DNA of 64,000 bases, taken from positions 846,163-910,162 of the forward strand of contig OX419343.1 in the NCBI GenBank assembly GCA_948470475.1, written 5' to 3'. The notes under the pieces were generated by a model. The model was not told the DNA's origin. It did not search any database and saw only the letters and a list, made by a program, of their open reading frames with translations. This DNA comes from Galaxea fascicularis (taxonomy: Eukaryota; Cnidaria; Anthozoa; Scleractinia; Euphylliidae). Numbering within the stretch: position 1 is the first letter of the stretch; each line of letters opens with the position of its first letter. The position numbers and the translations under genes were made by a program. This document shows, piece after piece, positions 1-12,893 of the stretch.

Positions 1-1943
1 CCCTCAGACCAAAATAAATTCAGTCACATTGTTAATCCTCTTTTGATAAGAAATGGTTTAGTGTCATTTTAAGGTGCATTGAAGCAAGTAATTGCATTGT
101 GTATGTACACTGTACACAGGAACAGTACAGAAATGAAGGAGATGGATTATGGAGGAGTGTTGAGATGGAGGTAATGTAATATGTAAACCCTCCAAACCCT
201 AAGGTCAAAATTTAAATTCTCATTTGTTGCCCCCTACACATTTTCTATAGAAGTAGCGGGGAGAAATAATTGTTTCAAGAGAAATAATTATTTTTAAAAT
301 ATCAAGCAAATTCATCTTGTGTGATCCTGTTCTTAATTCTCCTGGCCCCTTGCCAAAATCAATCTCCTTTCCTTGGACTTAGCATTAACTGTAACTGAGG
401 ATATTATGTATTGTATTTTTTGGCAGTTGAGATGTCCAGAAATCCCAAAGATAAGAAAATATACATGAGTGACAGAGGCATCAAATGTTGTTCTGTGTCC
501 TCTATCCTCACATTGTAGGGCGTAAGAAGAGGGCACTTTAAATTATCTGTGCCCCGGGAAGGTGCAGAAATCGTGAAATTTAAATGCACTGTTCTCCCCT
601 GGTATGGTATGGAAAGAGAAGATTTAAAGACCCCATTCTCTTCCAGATTTTGATTTTAAGAAGTTAAAAAACTTGAAAAAGTTAATAAATAAATAAATAT
701 TATTATTGTAATATTATTAAATATAGAGTAGATTTCAACTGATTTTGTGATAACAAAACTAATCACAACAGATCTAAACAACTGTAGAAAGCATGTGCTT
801 TGATTTTGAAGTCAGTATTAGTTTACCATGATTTTATATCTATTGAGAAAATGTCTTGGATATAACGATAGAAAGCAAAACCAAATGTGTTCCAATGTAC
901 CGTAATCTTATTAAAAACCATTTCCACTACTGCTTCCTCAATAACATTCAAGTCTCTAAGCATCTCATTAAAACTGCGATTTGCAAGTTTTTATCGAGTT
1001 GTTACCATTATGTTAACGACGTGACAGTTGCATTGAGTAGAAGGCAAAGTGCATTCTTGTTAAGACCATACCAGCTCACCTAAGTTCACTTGTCAAGTAA
1101 CAGTACATGTACACATGTAACAAGCAGTTCTTTATAGTAATAGCTAAAGCATTTTAAGTATTTATATAAAATTTAAAGTATTATTGCATGGCCTGTTAAT
1201 TAATTGAATCACCTTTTAACCATGAAGATTGTCAACTAGGGTATGTTGGGAATAGTTAATAATAATAATAATAACAATAAAAGTAATAATAGGGATCAAT
1301 GCTGGGACAATACAGAAGACTGTATTGTTGCAATTAGCCTGAATCCTTCGTAAAGTCCTGAAATGCTGAGGTGGCTTGTTGACAGGATCTCCAGTTTAAC
1401 AATACTTTTGATTTGCAGCACATAAACATGCAAACGGATTCGATTCGCGCAAAGGTATTCACTTGAAGAACTTGTGATCCTTTGTTATTATGTTAATTTC
1501 TAGAGACTATATAAATCATCGATATTGCATTAATTATTCACTTTGCCTTGAGAATGGTGTCACAATGACACCAAAACATCTCCTTTTAAGGTTAATAATA
1601 ATAATAATGATAATGATAATAATATTGCATGATGATTACAATAATTAATTTTATTCCTCAGCTAATTTTCAGTTACCACTTTTTTGCAGGCATTGTCGCA
1701 ATAATAATTATAGTAATAATAATATACTGTCCTGAAAATCAAGTTGTAATGAGAACTATGAATCTAAACATGATCTTACTGTCACTTAAATCTCCAGTTT
1801 AATTCAGTAGTAACTAATTTTAATAGTTCTCTATCAACTGTTTTGGACCCACGGCCCGTCTGATCTTTTGGGTTCCCCATTTCACCTTATGTAATGGTGT
1901 AACAGAAACACTGTTAACCCCTCTCTTTAATTATGTCCTGTAG
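1..1943. other. Non-coding DNA upstream of the AMPK gamma exons
   Basis: No exon or RNA gene could be supported here. The stretch is AT-rich with several short ATT/AAT microsatellite tracts (near 1256-1285, 1590-1625 and 1700-1725). It is either the first intron of the AMPK gamma gene, whose 5' end is not located, or the intergenic DNA before it. Small open frames, for example around 856-1083, lack splice context and any recognisable motif. Confidence 0.6.
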
Positions 1944-1978
1944 AGATTCAACAAGGGGCAATCTCGGCATACATGCAG
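1944..1978 (+). other. Possible extra 35-bp coding exon of the AMPK gamma gene
   Basis: A TCCTGTAG acceptor precedes and a GCAG/GTGTCA donor follows this short segment. Read in the frame that joins exactly at a codon boundary to the first firm exon (2255) it gives an open peptide beginning IQQGAISAYMQ. The phase match is the only support; I know no homologous N-terminal sequence, and the donor is weak (GTGTCA). Confidence 0.3.
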
Positions 1979-2254
1979 GTGTCATACTGATGAGGATGAT
2001 AATGATGGTGATACAGCTGTTGTAGTACAGTCATACTTTACCAAGAAGCTACATTGTAGTTACAGACAGTTGCAAAATTTTGAGTTGCTCATTAGTTGGG
2101 AGCTGTATACAAAACAAAGCAATAGGCAAACTTACAGTAGCAAACGCAACAACAGTAATTACTGTAGCAAGAATCCTACCTGTTATTTGGTTGCCAGTGT
2201 TAAGTAAATTGATTGATGTTTACTTTAATTTTTGTTTTTTCCTCTTTATACCAG

Positions 2255-5200
2255 AATCTTCATCTCAGTGACGACCTCAGTTCATTTGCAATGCCATGTG
2301 TGGAGTACCCATCAACTTATGACTCCACTGCTGATGGATTACCTCAGGAACAGCAGACCACAAGGGAATGGGTGTTGGAATGGAACAGAAAGAGCGACAC
2401 AAGTGAAGTTCAGGAGTACCTCCAGCAAATGCAGCGTTCCCATAGCCAATCACAACCAGACTCGAATTCTGATTCCACTGAAGGTTTTAATCGAAGCAGC
2501 TCTGTACCAAGATATTCAGGGTATGACGGCCAAGTTGAAGAGCAGATGGAGAGTGAGCCATTTGAAATGGCAAACTTGTCGTGTTCACCAAGTAGACGAC
2601 AGACTGTAGGGGAAGCCACTTCTGATAATTGTATTGCTGGTGATGAAACAGGAAGTAGAAGTGTTTTTGTGAGTACAATTAGTTATGTTTAGCTTTGTTC
2701 ATGTTGTACTTTATAATAATTTTAGGGACCACATTCAGTAGAAACACATAGTAGACCATATGGTGATGTGCCAATCCCAACAGGGTTTTATGCTCGGAAC
2801 ACATCCAAGCAGGTTGGAAGATTGGTGGTTTTTATCATTTGCAATATTTTTGACAGTTGAGATTGTTGAGTATATATTTGTGGTGGGGCTGCAGTTTTGT
2901 TGAAGTAGTGTAGTAAGGACTTGGCAGAGCAGTAAATCAGAAATGAGCATTACAAAATGTCTGTCTTCTGTTTCATTGTAGGCACATGGAGGTGATGATC
3001 AGGATGATCTTTTAGATGAAGCTATGACAGGTATATAAATAGTTTGTAATTTGGATTATATTGTCATTTCACTGATAATGTCAGTGATTTGTATTTTGTT
3101 AACAGAAGAGGGAGAGAGCTACATGTATACGAACTTCCTTAAATCCAGAACATGTTACGATATCATGCCGAAAAGCTCCAAAATTGTAGTCTTTGACACC
3201 AAACTTAAGGTGAGTGAAGTTTACTAAATTTTATATATTTTTCATAGTAATTAAAATAAATTTGCTTTCTTCAGTTGGTATTAAATACCAACTGAGGAAA
3301 GGTTAAAATTTATTTTAATTTAGTTGGTTCAGCTGCCTGTTCTGATCGCATTTCAGTGAACTATAAAACACTTTCATTACATGTACAATAACTGTTATAA
3401 TTATAGTATCACCCAACTAGTGGAGTAATGCAAATCCTGCATTTTGATTGGCCACGCTACTGGAGGACCATCAGTAATAGTTCTCGAGTAGCAATCGAGC
3501 ATGACGCTTTCTTTCGTTTTATTCCAAGTAAATATTTCTTCAACTTGCATTTGCTCACTTTATTATTGCCTTTTCTGTCCCACTAGTTGGGTGACACTAA
3601 AACAAAAATTAATTATTAGACCCTTTGCCCTTAAGGGCCACGGGTGAATAGCCCATTGTTAACTGTAATCCTGTCTGCTTTTTGTTCTTCACTTAGAAGC
3701 TTTTCATCCAATTCAGTTTGTATGATTAAGACATGGAGCTACATGAAAACTACAGTGTAGATGCATGTGAATACCATGTACTTTCCCGTTGTTGTAGCAG
3801 TTGTTTTAAACTGTGCTGATAAAATTTGTGTACCTGGATTTGATTTCCTACATATTATTTTGATTATTTTATATTAACTATAATTATTATTTTTCCTGTA
3901 GGTGAAAAAGGCTTTCTTTGCACTTGTTGCAAATGGTAAGAGACAAATTAAATTATTTAACCTTTAAACCCTAATTATCAGCATGTTTATTATTCACACT
4001 GTTTTCCATACATTTTCTGTGGTAATAACAAGGAGAATTTGTTTAATAATCAGAACAGAACAGAATCCTTTATTTAATTTTAGGCTCAGGGTAATCCTTT
4101 CAGATGCTTAAACGCAACCATCTACATGTATCAACAGGAGCCCTAAGTACTAAAATCAAAAGAATGATCACAGTTGAAAATGCAATTTATACAATTTTTA
4201 TTGTGTAAAGAACCCTGAAGCCTTTGTTACTTATTGATCTTTGTTCTGATCCCTGAGGCCTTGTTTGACTGTTGTAATCCCCCTTGATTAAATGAAGAGT
4301 CGTAAAGCCTTTCATCAGCTGTGTTACCACTTTATTGGAACGAGAAGTCCAACGTTAACGCGGTGAAACGAGAAAGCTTTTTGCCGGCGAAAACAAACTG
4401 GCAAAATACAATTACACGTAGCTAGAGTAATGTGATACTATTCTAAAAATAAAGAACAAAGAAAGCTTGTACGACACCCATGAAAGGCGTGACAGCGTGA
4501 CAGAACAATCTTTCCATTTTATTGCACAACCTTTATGTTTGATTTCAAGAGCAATGTTATTGTAGGGAGAACTTAAATTAGTCAGTCTTAGAGGTTAAAG
4601 GGATTATTGGGTTATTACTCGAAGGCTATCCTCACTACACATAGTTCCCACTTTTTTTTAGTTGATTTAAGTACCCTTAAAGGTTTCTTCCTCTAATGGC
4701 ATCAGTGGATTTCTGTGTTTTCTGCCTCCAGGTGTTAGGTCAGCTCCTCTCTGGGATAGTGACAAGCACACCTTCGTTGGTAAGCATCATCACAGAAGAA
4801 AGCTTACTGTCATTCTGTCATCATTATGTCCTTAGGATTTCAAATAATTATTATAATGCTCAAGTGACGTTAATATTAAGAGAATTTTGAAGTTTTCTAC
4901 ATGTTGAAGCCATACTGTTACGAAACTGGGAGCATATTCAGTCATTAAAACATTCTAGACTTGAATGTATCCACACATATTAAAGCATACTAGACATACA
5001 CTGTATACTTGTATATGCGCACCCATACATGTAATTCATTCCATTCCAGTTTGTTATCAACCCTGATGTCAACATGCAAATCTTTCCGACTGAATGAATA
5101 GCTTTTAAAGCAGACAAAAATTAATGCTTAACTTGAAATGTAGTGTCTTGTAATCTTTCATGACTCCTAGTTTAGTAAACTTCAAGTCATGAATATATTA

Positions 5201-8200
5201 AACTATTATCTTTGATTAGTAAAATCTTACTTTTTAAGAAAGTCACAGATGTGAATAACTTTAGAGAGTTAAGACTGCACATTCCATATATTTTAAACTC
5301 ATCAGCAATAGTGCCATGGGATGGTGTAGCCACGCATGATGCAAGCCGAGCATGTAGGTATCTGTGGCAACCCTTAAGAGTGGCAAACACCAGGCACCGT
5401 CACACTGAATCAGTGGAGACAATTCCCAACCCAAAACCTTATTACAGCCAAGAAACCACGAAGGGTGGGAGGGTTGGGAACAGGAAAGGACAGAACCTGC
5501 AGCCATGACTGTGAAGCAAAATGCCGGAAAACTTAGCTACATGTAGAGTGCAAAACATGGAACCCCTGCAAATCCCCCATTATATGTGACCCTCATGCAT
5601 GTACATGTAGGCCACTACGAACAACCACTGCCTGCATTGGCTTGAGTTTAACTTAGCCTAAATTAAATTCAGCCACACAAAGAAACAGAGTGAATTTTTT
5701 AGTTATGTATTTATCGATAAGCATGTGGAAATTTTTAAGAACACAAAAGAAGTGCCTAGCATATAGAGAAGCACAAGCTATAGGCAAGTGCTTCTGGCAC
5801 TTGTCGAGTGCAGCAAGTATTTTAGAGTAGTATTATGCAATAGTATTATAATTGATATAATGCACTCGATTCAGCCAATCATAGTGCATGTGTACCATCA
5901 CTTAAGCATTTAATTTGTAATAAAGTATTTTCTTTAAGTTTAATTGGAATTGAACTTTTCAGTGCATCTTTTCTTGGCTGCTCATCCATTTTGTATTTTC
6001 TGTTACACTGCAGGAATGTTGACAATATCAGACTTTATTAACATTCTTCGTTATTACTACAAGTCACCACTGGTAACAAACATTTTTTAATTTTCACTTT
6101 ATGTTTTAGTTCTCAGTATTGTACATTTTTTTAATTTTAAATATCTGGGCTTTTGGCAAGGTTACTGGTTGTGCAGGGTTACCACTTGCATATTCTGATA
6201 ATGAAGAAAAAACGAAACCTTGTTGAAGAAAATGTGTGAAAGTGGGTCATTCAATAAGACACTATAGATGAAAGTTGTTTGTGAGTTTTGTGGAGGGAGG
6301 CTTTTCCTTGTTTTGGACTGTGTTTAGAAAAGGATGGCAAATCAATTATTGGTTTTCATTTTTCTTGTTACCTTTAGGTTCAAATGGATGAGTTAGAAGA
6401 TAACAAAATTGAAACTTTCCGAGGTGACAAAGCAATACATGGTAACCCTTTCACCATCAATTATTTTGGAGCTAAAGAGCCTAGGACAACAAAGATTTTA
6501 AATATGGAAAATTTCCAGAGAAAATGGAGAGGGATTTATATACACAGAGCTATAGCACCGGGTAAAAATTGTTTTTAATCTAGAAATGTACATTTTTGTG
6601 AGAAACCCAGGAGCATTTTATTCCAAAATTGTCCATTGTGGTTTATAATAATTAGCTGGAAGAAATAAAAAATATTTTTGTTGTCTGTTGGTTGGGCTTC
6701 ACTTCTGGTTGAAAAGCGCTTTCTTATCAACGTGGGGAAAATTATTATCAATGATAGAATTTTTGTTTGAGTGATTGTGTTAGTGGTTAGATCAAATTCA
6801 AACTTCACTGCAAGGATTTCATTTTTGTCAACAACCAGAAGAGAAGTCTACCCTCTGGTTAGTTTGATTTACCACCTGGCTGGTAAACCAACCAGCCATT
6901 GGATGGTGAAAGGGTTAACATGAGGGGCACACTTTTTGCACTCTACAACATGTATTTCAGAATATTAATTGTTTTCCTAGACAGTCTTCTTTTTGGAGCT
7001 ACTTTGTTTTCGGAATCACTGTAGGAGCAGATACCAGAAAAACAACTGAATGATTAGAATGCTGTCTAATAGATTACTCACAGTAATATAGTAATGCATG
7101 CTTCCACTGGAAAATCTTGTGAAGCTTGCTGCTGTTGCCATTCCAGTAACTTGGCAACAGAAGTCAGGTTCAGTTGCATGGTTTAGACCACATGGGGCCC
7201 ACACAAACTATGTGACCGTAACGTTCATATGATTGTAATGCACAGTACTGCGATGAATATTATAATTCATATAAGATCAAACTAAACATATTTTTACCTG
7301 AAATGCTGTGTTGTTGTTGTTCTTGTAGCTGAAAATAGTGAAACGTCTTACTTTAAGCTTGCCTGGTACGTGATTTGGAAGCTGAGCAATAGGAATTTAC
7401 CTGTGAAAATCGGCTCAGCACTGAGCCAGACCAAAATAAAGCTTTCCACTCTTGTCTCTCTATTATACACTTAGGTAAATGTCTAACGCAAAATCTACCA
7501 AATCTCGAAAATTCGCCATTTTCAGCTACAAGAATGACAACACAGTTTTTCAGGTAAAAAACACTTATTATGACCTCATAAACATTATTCCCAGAAAAGA
7601 TACAAAGGTCATACAGTTTGTGTGGGCCTCCAATGCAAGTGTTTTTAGAAACTTTGCATGAAGATGAGTCTTGATATATATACTGATTGCAATTCAGTAA
7701 TAAAAAACAGGGGTTACCAAATTTAATTTTGTGTTTTTGGCACATAAAGCTAAAATTAAGGGTGTTTCTCAGAGGCTGTAGTGTTGCTATGGTAACCTTA
7801 TGTCAAAAATATGATCACAAGGTTGAGAATTAATTGGGCATGTGCTTTGATGCCATTTTCATGGAAACAAACAAAAAATTGTGGTAGTATCAATCCATCT
7901 AAGAATTGGTGGTAAAGGTTAACTGTTACTATTTGAGAGTGTAGCAAACTTCACTTCCAGGAAACGGAATAAACGTCTGAGAAATGAGAATCCCTTTAGT
8001 TACCAAATAAATATTATTGTTTGAAATAATGTCTTGTTAAAAGGTGTACACTGGAGTGTCCTTTTTTTTTTCTAAAGAACTGGAGCAGTCCAATTTGAGA
8101 CCTGGTCTTGTTATGATTGCCCCAATGCAAAGGTATGTGATCAATTAAAATTAATATAAATGAACATACTTGGCATAATGTTAATTTTAATTCTACGCTG

Positions 8201-11200
8201 TAGCTGTTTGTCTTGGCTGTATGGTGCTATGCACTCAAATCGTGCTTCAACTCCTTTTCAACATCAAAACCTGACTACATTGTGTGATTAAAGTATGATT
8301 CTGAGAAAAGCCTTGCTTGTGACTTTCAATCAGTAAAAATAATTTATTAAATCATTGACATTGTGGGTTGTGGGGAACTGAGCTTGAAAACTGGTATTGT
8401 TACACATGGCATGGTCTTCAATGCCATCAAAAACATTCCACAAGGTGGTTTTTTCAGCTTGTTTTCACTATAGTGCTTCTGTTTTAAAGAAAATTGTTTG
8501 TTTTCTTTTGACAGTTTGTTTGATGCTGTGAAGACACTAGTGGACTATAAAATACATCGGCTGCCTGTTGTGGATCCAAGCACTGGCAATGCACTTTATA
8601 TCCTCACTCATAAGAGAATCTTGCGATTTATGTTTTCTACAGTAAGTTAAGAAACATCATTGTGTTTTCACATGTCAACACATGTTGATTGATTTGTTAC
8701 TCTAGCTTGCTCAATTGATTGATTGTTTGATTGATTTTTTACAGTTAACCCAAGCCAACCCACCCGAGTTCATGGGGAGCACATTGAAAGAGTTGGGGAT
8801 TGGAACATATCAAAATGTTGCTATGGTAGACCATTTACAGAAGAAGTGTTGTCTAAATTGCTAAAAGTAGAATCTTTAATGTTTATCAGCCTTTTTTCTT
8901 CTGGAAATTATTTGTCAATGAATAAAGGTTGAATTTATGCTAGAAACGGATCATCCGTCTGGGAGGAACCTGGGCAAAGATGTCTGTGTATAATTACCAG
9001 AAAAGTGCGGTCTAACCGCCGACCGGTTAGCTCAGTTGGTAGAGTTCTGGACTAATGTGCGGGAGGTCATGGGTTCAAACCCCGGCTGGACCAACACTCA
9101 GGGTCTTTAAATAACTGAGGAGAAAGTGTTTCCTTTGCAATGACATCTGCAAAAGTAATGGTTAGACTTTATAGTCTTCTCGGATAAGGACGATAAACCG
9201 GAGGTCCTGTCTCACAACTCTCCACAATTAATTCTGTGGGATGTTAAAGAACCACTAGGGACGTAACAAACCCTGGCTGTGACCACCCCTGGTGCTGACT
9301 TGTGTCTCGGGCCCGCAGTAATTGGCGCTTGCTGATTGCGGTGTCCCTGCCAGCTTGGCGAAGTTAAATAAATAAAAGACCGATTATCCATTCAGACAAA
9401 CTATCATGGTAGTTTATCTTCAATTGACAGATGAATTACCATGGATAGAGTGTAATTTGTCTGCCACAGTTCATCCCAGATGGATGCTCCATCTCCACAT
9501 TGTAGTATATATACTAGACAGATGATTTGCCTTGTTGAATTGATTGGTCTGGATGGATAGTAGTCATAATGTACAGATGATCTGGATGGATGAAGCATCT
9601 CTAGTATAAATTAACCCAAACAATGTTTTTGACAGTTTTGCTGTCAAGTTATGGGTAGCAAACGTTTTCAAAACAGCATGTTAGATGGAGTATAATGTTG
9701 TTGTACTGAGCTAGCTGTCAGTTTAAGCCGAAGGTCTTGGGTGCCTCCTGACCATTGTCAGTGTGAACCTTGACTACTCTGATAGAAAACCATGGAATCA
9801 CACCTCTTTGGCTGTTATTTCACGCCTTCTGAGAACACAGTCAAGTATCTTATTTTTCCCAAGACACTGGAAATTGACTGTTCACTAAAATAATATTATA
9901 AAACTAACTTTTCAGCTAAACCGCCATGCCATGTTATGACATGTAGCTTTGCTCCATCTGTGAGGTTCTCCATGATCACCTGACATTTGTTTTTCTTCTT
10001 AATAGATATCTCCAGAGACACCCCTGATCACAGCATTCCACCTTTTTGCTGAAAAAAGAGTTTCTGCTTTACCAGTAGTCGATAATAGAGGTAGCATCAT
10101 CATGTACTACTCTTACAACTGTTCCATTAGCCTTTCACAAATTTTCTTTAGTCAGATTTGCACAAAAATCAACAAAACAGCTACTTGTCTCAGGAAAATG
10201 ATTGGTAAATGGCAAGTGTACTGAAATAATGTATTACTGATTGTCAACCTTCATCTTGGAAGTAAAAGGGTGTGGAGGAATACCCTGATTTTGGCACTCA
10301 GAACTTACCATTACTATGGAAATAAATGGAAAAATGTTGGAGTGACTTCATGACATTGTATTGTATTTGTGCAAAGGAATTTTTGTTTACTTCCTCAATA
10401 AATATTTGAATTTAAAGTTGACGAGTTCCTAATTTGTGTTTTACATTTCAGGTGTTGTAGTTGATATTTATGCAAGATTTGATGTCATTGTAAGTGTCAA
10501 CTTTTTTTTTGGTTCACACCACGTTAAGTGGTTTCTATTAATCAACCAATCAATCATTTGAAGTCAGTCATTCACTGAAGTCAGTGAGGTTGATCAGTTG
10601 ATTGGCCAGTTATCCAATCATTCAGTCAATCCACCAGACTTTGTATGTGTTGCATGTGGACAGCAAGGCTGTCATTAAAAGCTGGGAGCTGGGTATTTGC
10701 CCTGAAATTACCCGGCAATCAGGCTCTATTTTTGTTTTCGTGAGCACCGATGTAAGAGGACATAAGAGCGATAGTACAATTGGGCCTGATTGTCAGTTAC
10801 CCTGAGATCCTGAGTAATATCCTTGGCTACTTTGATAGAAAAATGGTATACTCACTTTACCACAGTAGAGTAGAGAATAGAGAAAAAAAGTCATAACCTC
10901 AATATTGATTCAGATTCCATTCGTTTCACAGAATTTGGCAGCCGAGAAGACGTATAACAATTTGGATGTCACTGTGAAGCAGGCACTGGAACACAGAGCT
11001 GAGGTGATTAATATTTTAAGGCAATGATAGGTGACTGTACATCTATTTCACTGTGGGCCATGTTGAAAGGAAGACAAAGTTTGACTCATTGCTTTTGAAA
11101 TAGTTACTTGAAAGCTTGTTATGTGAATCCAAATCTGTGAACAGTTTGTTTTGAGTTTGACATTTCTCATTGTGCAGCAAACAATCAGAAGTGACATTAA

Positions 11201-11289
11201 ACCACAAACTAATATTTGCAAGTGAAGAGTGATCATCGCAGTGAATTTTCCAATTTAAGCAACTGGAAAGAAGAAGCCTGAAAAAATCA

Positions 11290-11323
<34 letters not shown>

Positions 11324-11537
11324 GATACCGGTGCGATGCTCTACCAACTGAGCTATGAAGCCACACATTGGGAGCGAGGTCAATTATTGAGTTCATATTT
11401 TCCCGCACAGTGAAGTGATGTGAAGTATATATGAAATAATTCATATTTGTACTGCGGTTGTAGATGCAAGTGAAGAGTGATCATCGCAGTGAATTTTCCA
11501 ATTTAAGCAACTGGAAAGAAGAAGCCTGAAAAAATCA

Positions 11538-11571
<34 letters not shown>

Positions 11572-12893
11572 GATACCGGTGCGATGCTCTACCAACTGAG
11601 CTATGAAGCCACACATTGGGAGCGAGGTCAATTATTGAGTTCATATTTTCCCGCACAGTAAAGTGATGTGAAGTATATATGAATATTTATTACTGTACTG
11701 TTTGCAGTTAAGTTTTCTCACGCATGATTGGCTCTTTACTTGAAACACAATACTATTTCAGATTTTCACAGTAAACTTTTGATTCAACTCTCCTTATCCA
11801 CATTTGCATGTGTCCTACATAATTATATCTTGTTACTTTGGACCCCTTCAAGATTGGATTGAAGTTATGTTTTTCTTCCACACAGGGATTTGAGGGAGTC
11901 CACAGGTGTTACTTAGATGAAACACTTCACACAATAATTGATCGTCTTACGGATGCAGGGGTGAGTACAATCTTGACAAAGTTGAAAACATTTTTGGTTA
12001 TGTGCAAATGCCTTTATTTGTTACTGTTTGTAGTACAGTTTTGAATGCTGTTGTGTGCTTCTTTGCAGGTTTATCGTTTGTAGTACAGTTTTGAATGCTG
12101 TTGTATGCTTCTTTGCAGGTTCATCGTTTGTAGTACAGTTTTGAATGCTGTTGTATGCTTCTTTGCAGGTTCATCGTTTAGTCATTGTTGATAAGGATGA
12201 TCGCTGTATCGGAGTACTATCACTTTCCGATATTCTTAAATTCTTGGTTTTAAGGCCTGTGGGTAGGTATTGTTTGACTTTGCGTACTGGGTACTTTGTC
12301 ATGATGCCAAGGGCATACATTAGGCTTTGTCTTTGTAGATATGTTACAAATTGGTAGTTTCTGTCCATGTTTGGTCAGTGGATGATCAAAGATGGTAGGG
12401 AGATGGTAATTGTCTGTGTGTCAAACCTATTGGAAATGGGCTGTGAGATTATTATTTGAGGAAAGGGTCCTCAAGCCACTTTATAGGACTAAACCAGTAC
12501 ATTTCATAGTGGGTAATATTCCGTCCCATCTGCACTTTAAAACCTGTTATTACTTCAACCAGTATTTTTACTTTTACCATTCTTGTTGCCTTGTTCCCTG
12601 ACTCCAACAATCCCAAACAACCTTCAGTTGCTGGGAAATTTGAAATATGAAATAGGCATCATAAGGAATTTCACTTTAAATGTATATCTGAAAGTCTTTC
12701 ACACAATTTTTCAATTCTGTTGTTTTTAAGTCACTAAGTAAACACAATTTTGTTTTGTGAAATTAAAATAAATTATTATTCAGCATAATTTTTTCTATAC
12801 AAATATTTTCTTTTCTTATAATTATTTATAATCTTTATTACAAACCTCTAACTACTCAATTTTTTAGCTTCTAAGCCTATTGACCACACCTGA
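2255..12893 (+). CDS. PRKAG: AMP-activated protein kinase gamma subunit (5' end uncertain)
   Basis: Regulatory, nucleotide-sensing subunit of the cytosolic energy-sensor kinase AMPK. Exons: 2255-2668, 2726-2812, 2982-3030, 3106-3209, 3902-3935, 4732-4779, 6014-6072, 6378-6423, 8078-8132, 8515-8641, 8745-8825, 10006-10090, 10452-10489, 10932-11003, 11886-11960, 12169-12262, 12868-12893. They splice into one 497-codon frame ending [15 protein letters not shown]. About 185 residues of Ser/Glu-rich N-terminal extension (as in long gamma2/gamma3 isoforms, otherwise unconserved) precede four CBS motifs. Core landmarks: [19 protein letters not shown] and [16 protein letters not shown] (CBS1), [20 protein letters not shown] (CBS2), [20 protein letters not shown] (CBS3), [20 protein letters not shown] (CBS4). 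The CBS1 Arg, the His-Arg pairs of CBS2 and CBS4 and the Asp of CBS1, CBS3 and CBS4 that bind AMP/ATP in the mammalian gamma1 structure are present. The first in-frame ATG in the first exon is at 2291, but translation may begin in an upstream exon. Confidence 0.95.
3406..3597. mobile_element. 192-bp inverted-repeat element (MITE), TA target duplication
   Basis: Lies in an intron of the AMPK gene. The left end GTATCACCCAACTAGTGG is mirrored by CCACTAGTTGGGTGACAC at the right end (one mismatch in 18). TA dinucleotides flank both sides, as expected for Tc1/mariner-type insertion. No coding capacity. Confidence 0.75.
9018..9378 (+). mobile_element. tRNA-derived SINE, family 1, with tRNA-like head
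   Basis: In an AMPK intron. The head contains an A box (TTAGCTCAGTTGG) and B box (GGGTTCAAACCCC) and resembles a tRNA. The body, from 'GGGTCTTTAAATAACTGAGG' through 'GAACCACTAGGGACGTAAC', recurs at 43314-43510. It ends in an AAATAAATAAAAG tail. Pol III origin is inferred from the A/B boxes. Confidence 0.8.
11290..11362 (-). tRNA. tRNA-like sequence, Thr-type (GGU) anticodon, copy 1
   Basis: The minus strand folds as a cloverleaf of 73 nt: acceptor GGCTTCA/TGAAGCC perfect, D arm GCTC/GAGC, T arm ACGGG/CCCGT with TTCGAAT loop. The anticodon arm is imperfect (A-C mismatch at its base, C instead of U at position 33) and the anticodon reads GGU. Nuclear eukaryotic Thr tRNAs normally use AGU, so this is more likely a tRNA-derived repeat unit than a working tRNA. 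A run of six T follows four bases after the 3' end, fitting a Pol III terminator. Confidence 0.5.
11538..11610 (-). tRNA. tRNA-like sequence, Thr-type (GGU) anticodon, copy 2
   Basis: Identical to the copy 248 bp away, including the imperfect anticodon arm and the following T6 run. The same reservation applies: A and B boxes are intact, so transcription is possible, but decoding function is doubtful. Confidence 0.5.
12020..12180 (+). repeat. Three 50-bp direct repeats spanning a splice acceptor
   Basis: The unit TAGTACAGTTTTGAATGCTG plus the polypyrimidine tract, CTTTGCAG acceptor and the first bases of the exon (GTTCATCG) is repeated three times, starting at 12031, 12081 and 12131. Only the third acceptor (exon start 12169) continues with coding sequence; after the first two the frame reads V-(Y/H)-R-L-stop. 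Confidence 0.9.

Larger units (their letters stand above)
11217..11690. repeat. Tandem 248-bp duplication, each unit holding a tRNA-like sequence
   Basis: The block beginning AAGTGAAGAGTGATCATCGC and ending near 'GTGAAGTATATATGAA' occurs twice with a 248-bp offset and almost no differences. It lies in the intron between AMPK exons ending 11003 and starting 11886. The near identity suggests recent duplication or homogenisation. Confidence 0.85.

Noticed and set aside
11290..11610. Calling the two tRNA-like sequences functional tRNA-Thr genes
   Set aside because: The anticodon arm has a mismatch and C at position 33, GGU is not the usual eukaryotic Thr anticodon, and both lie in a duplicated repeat unit.
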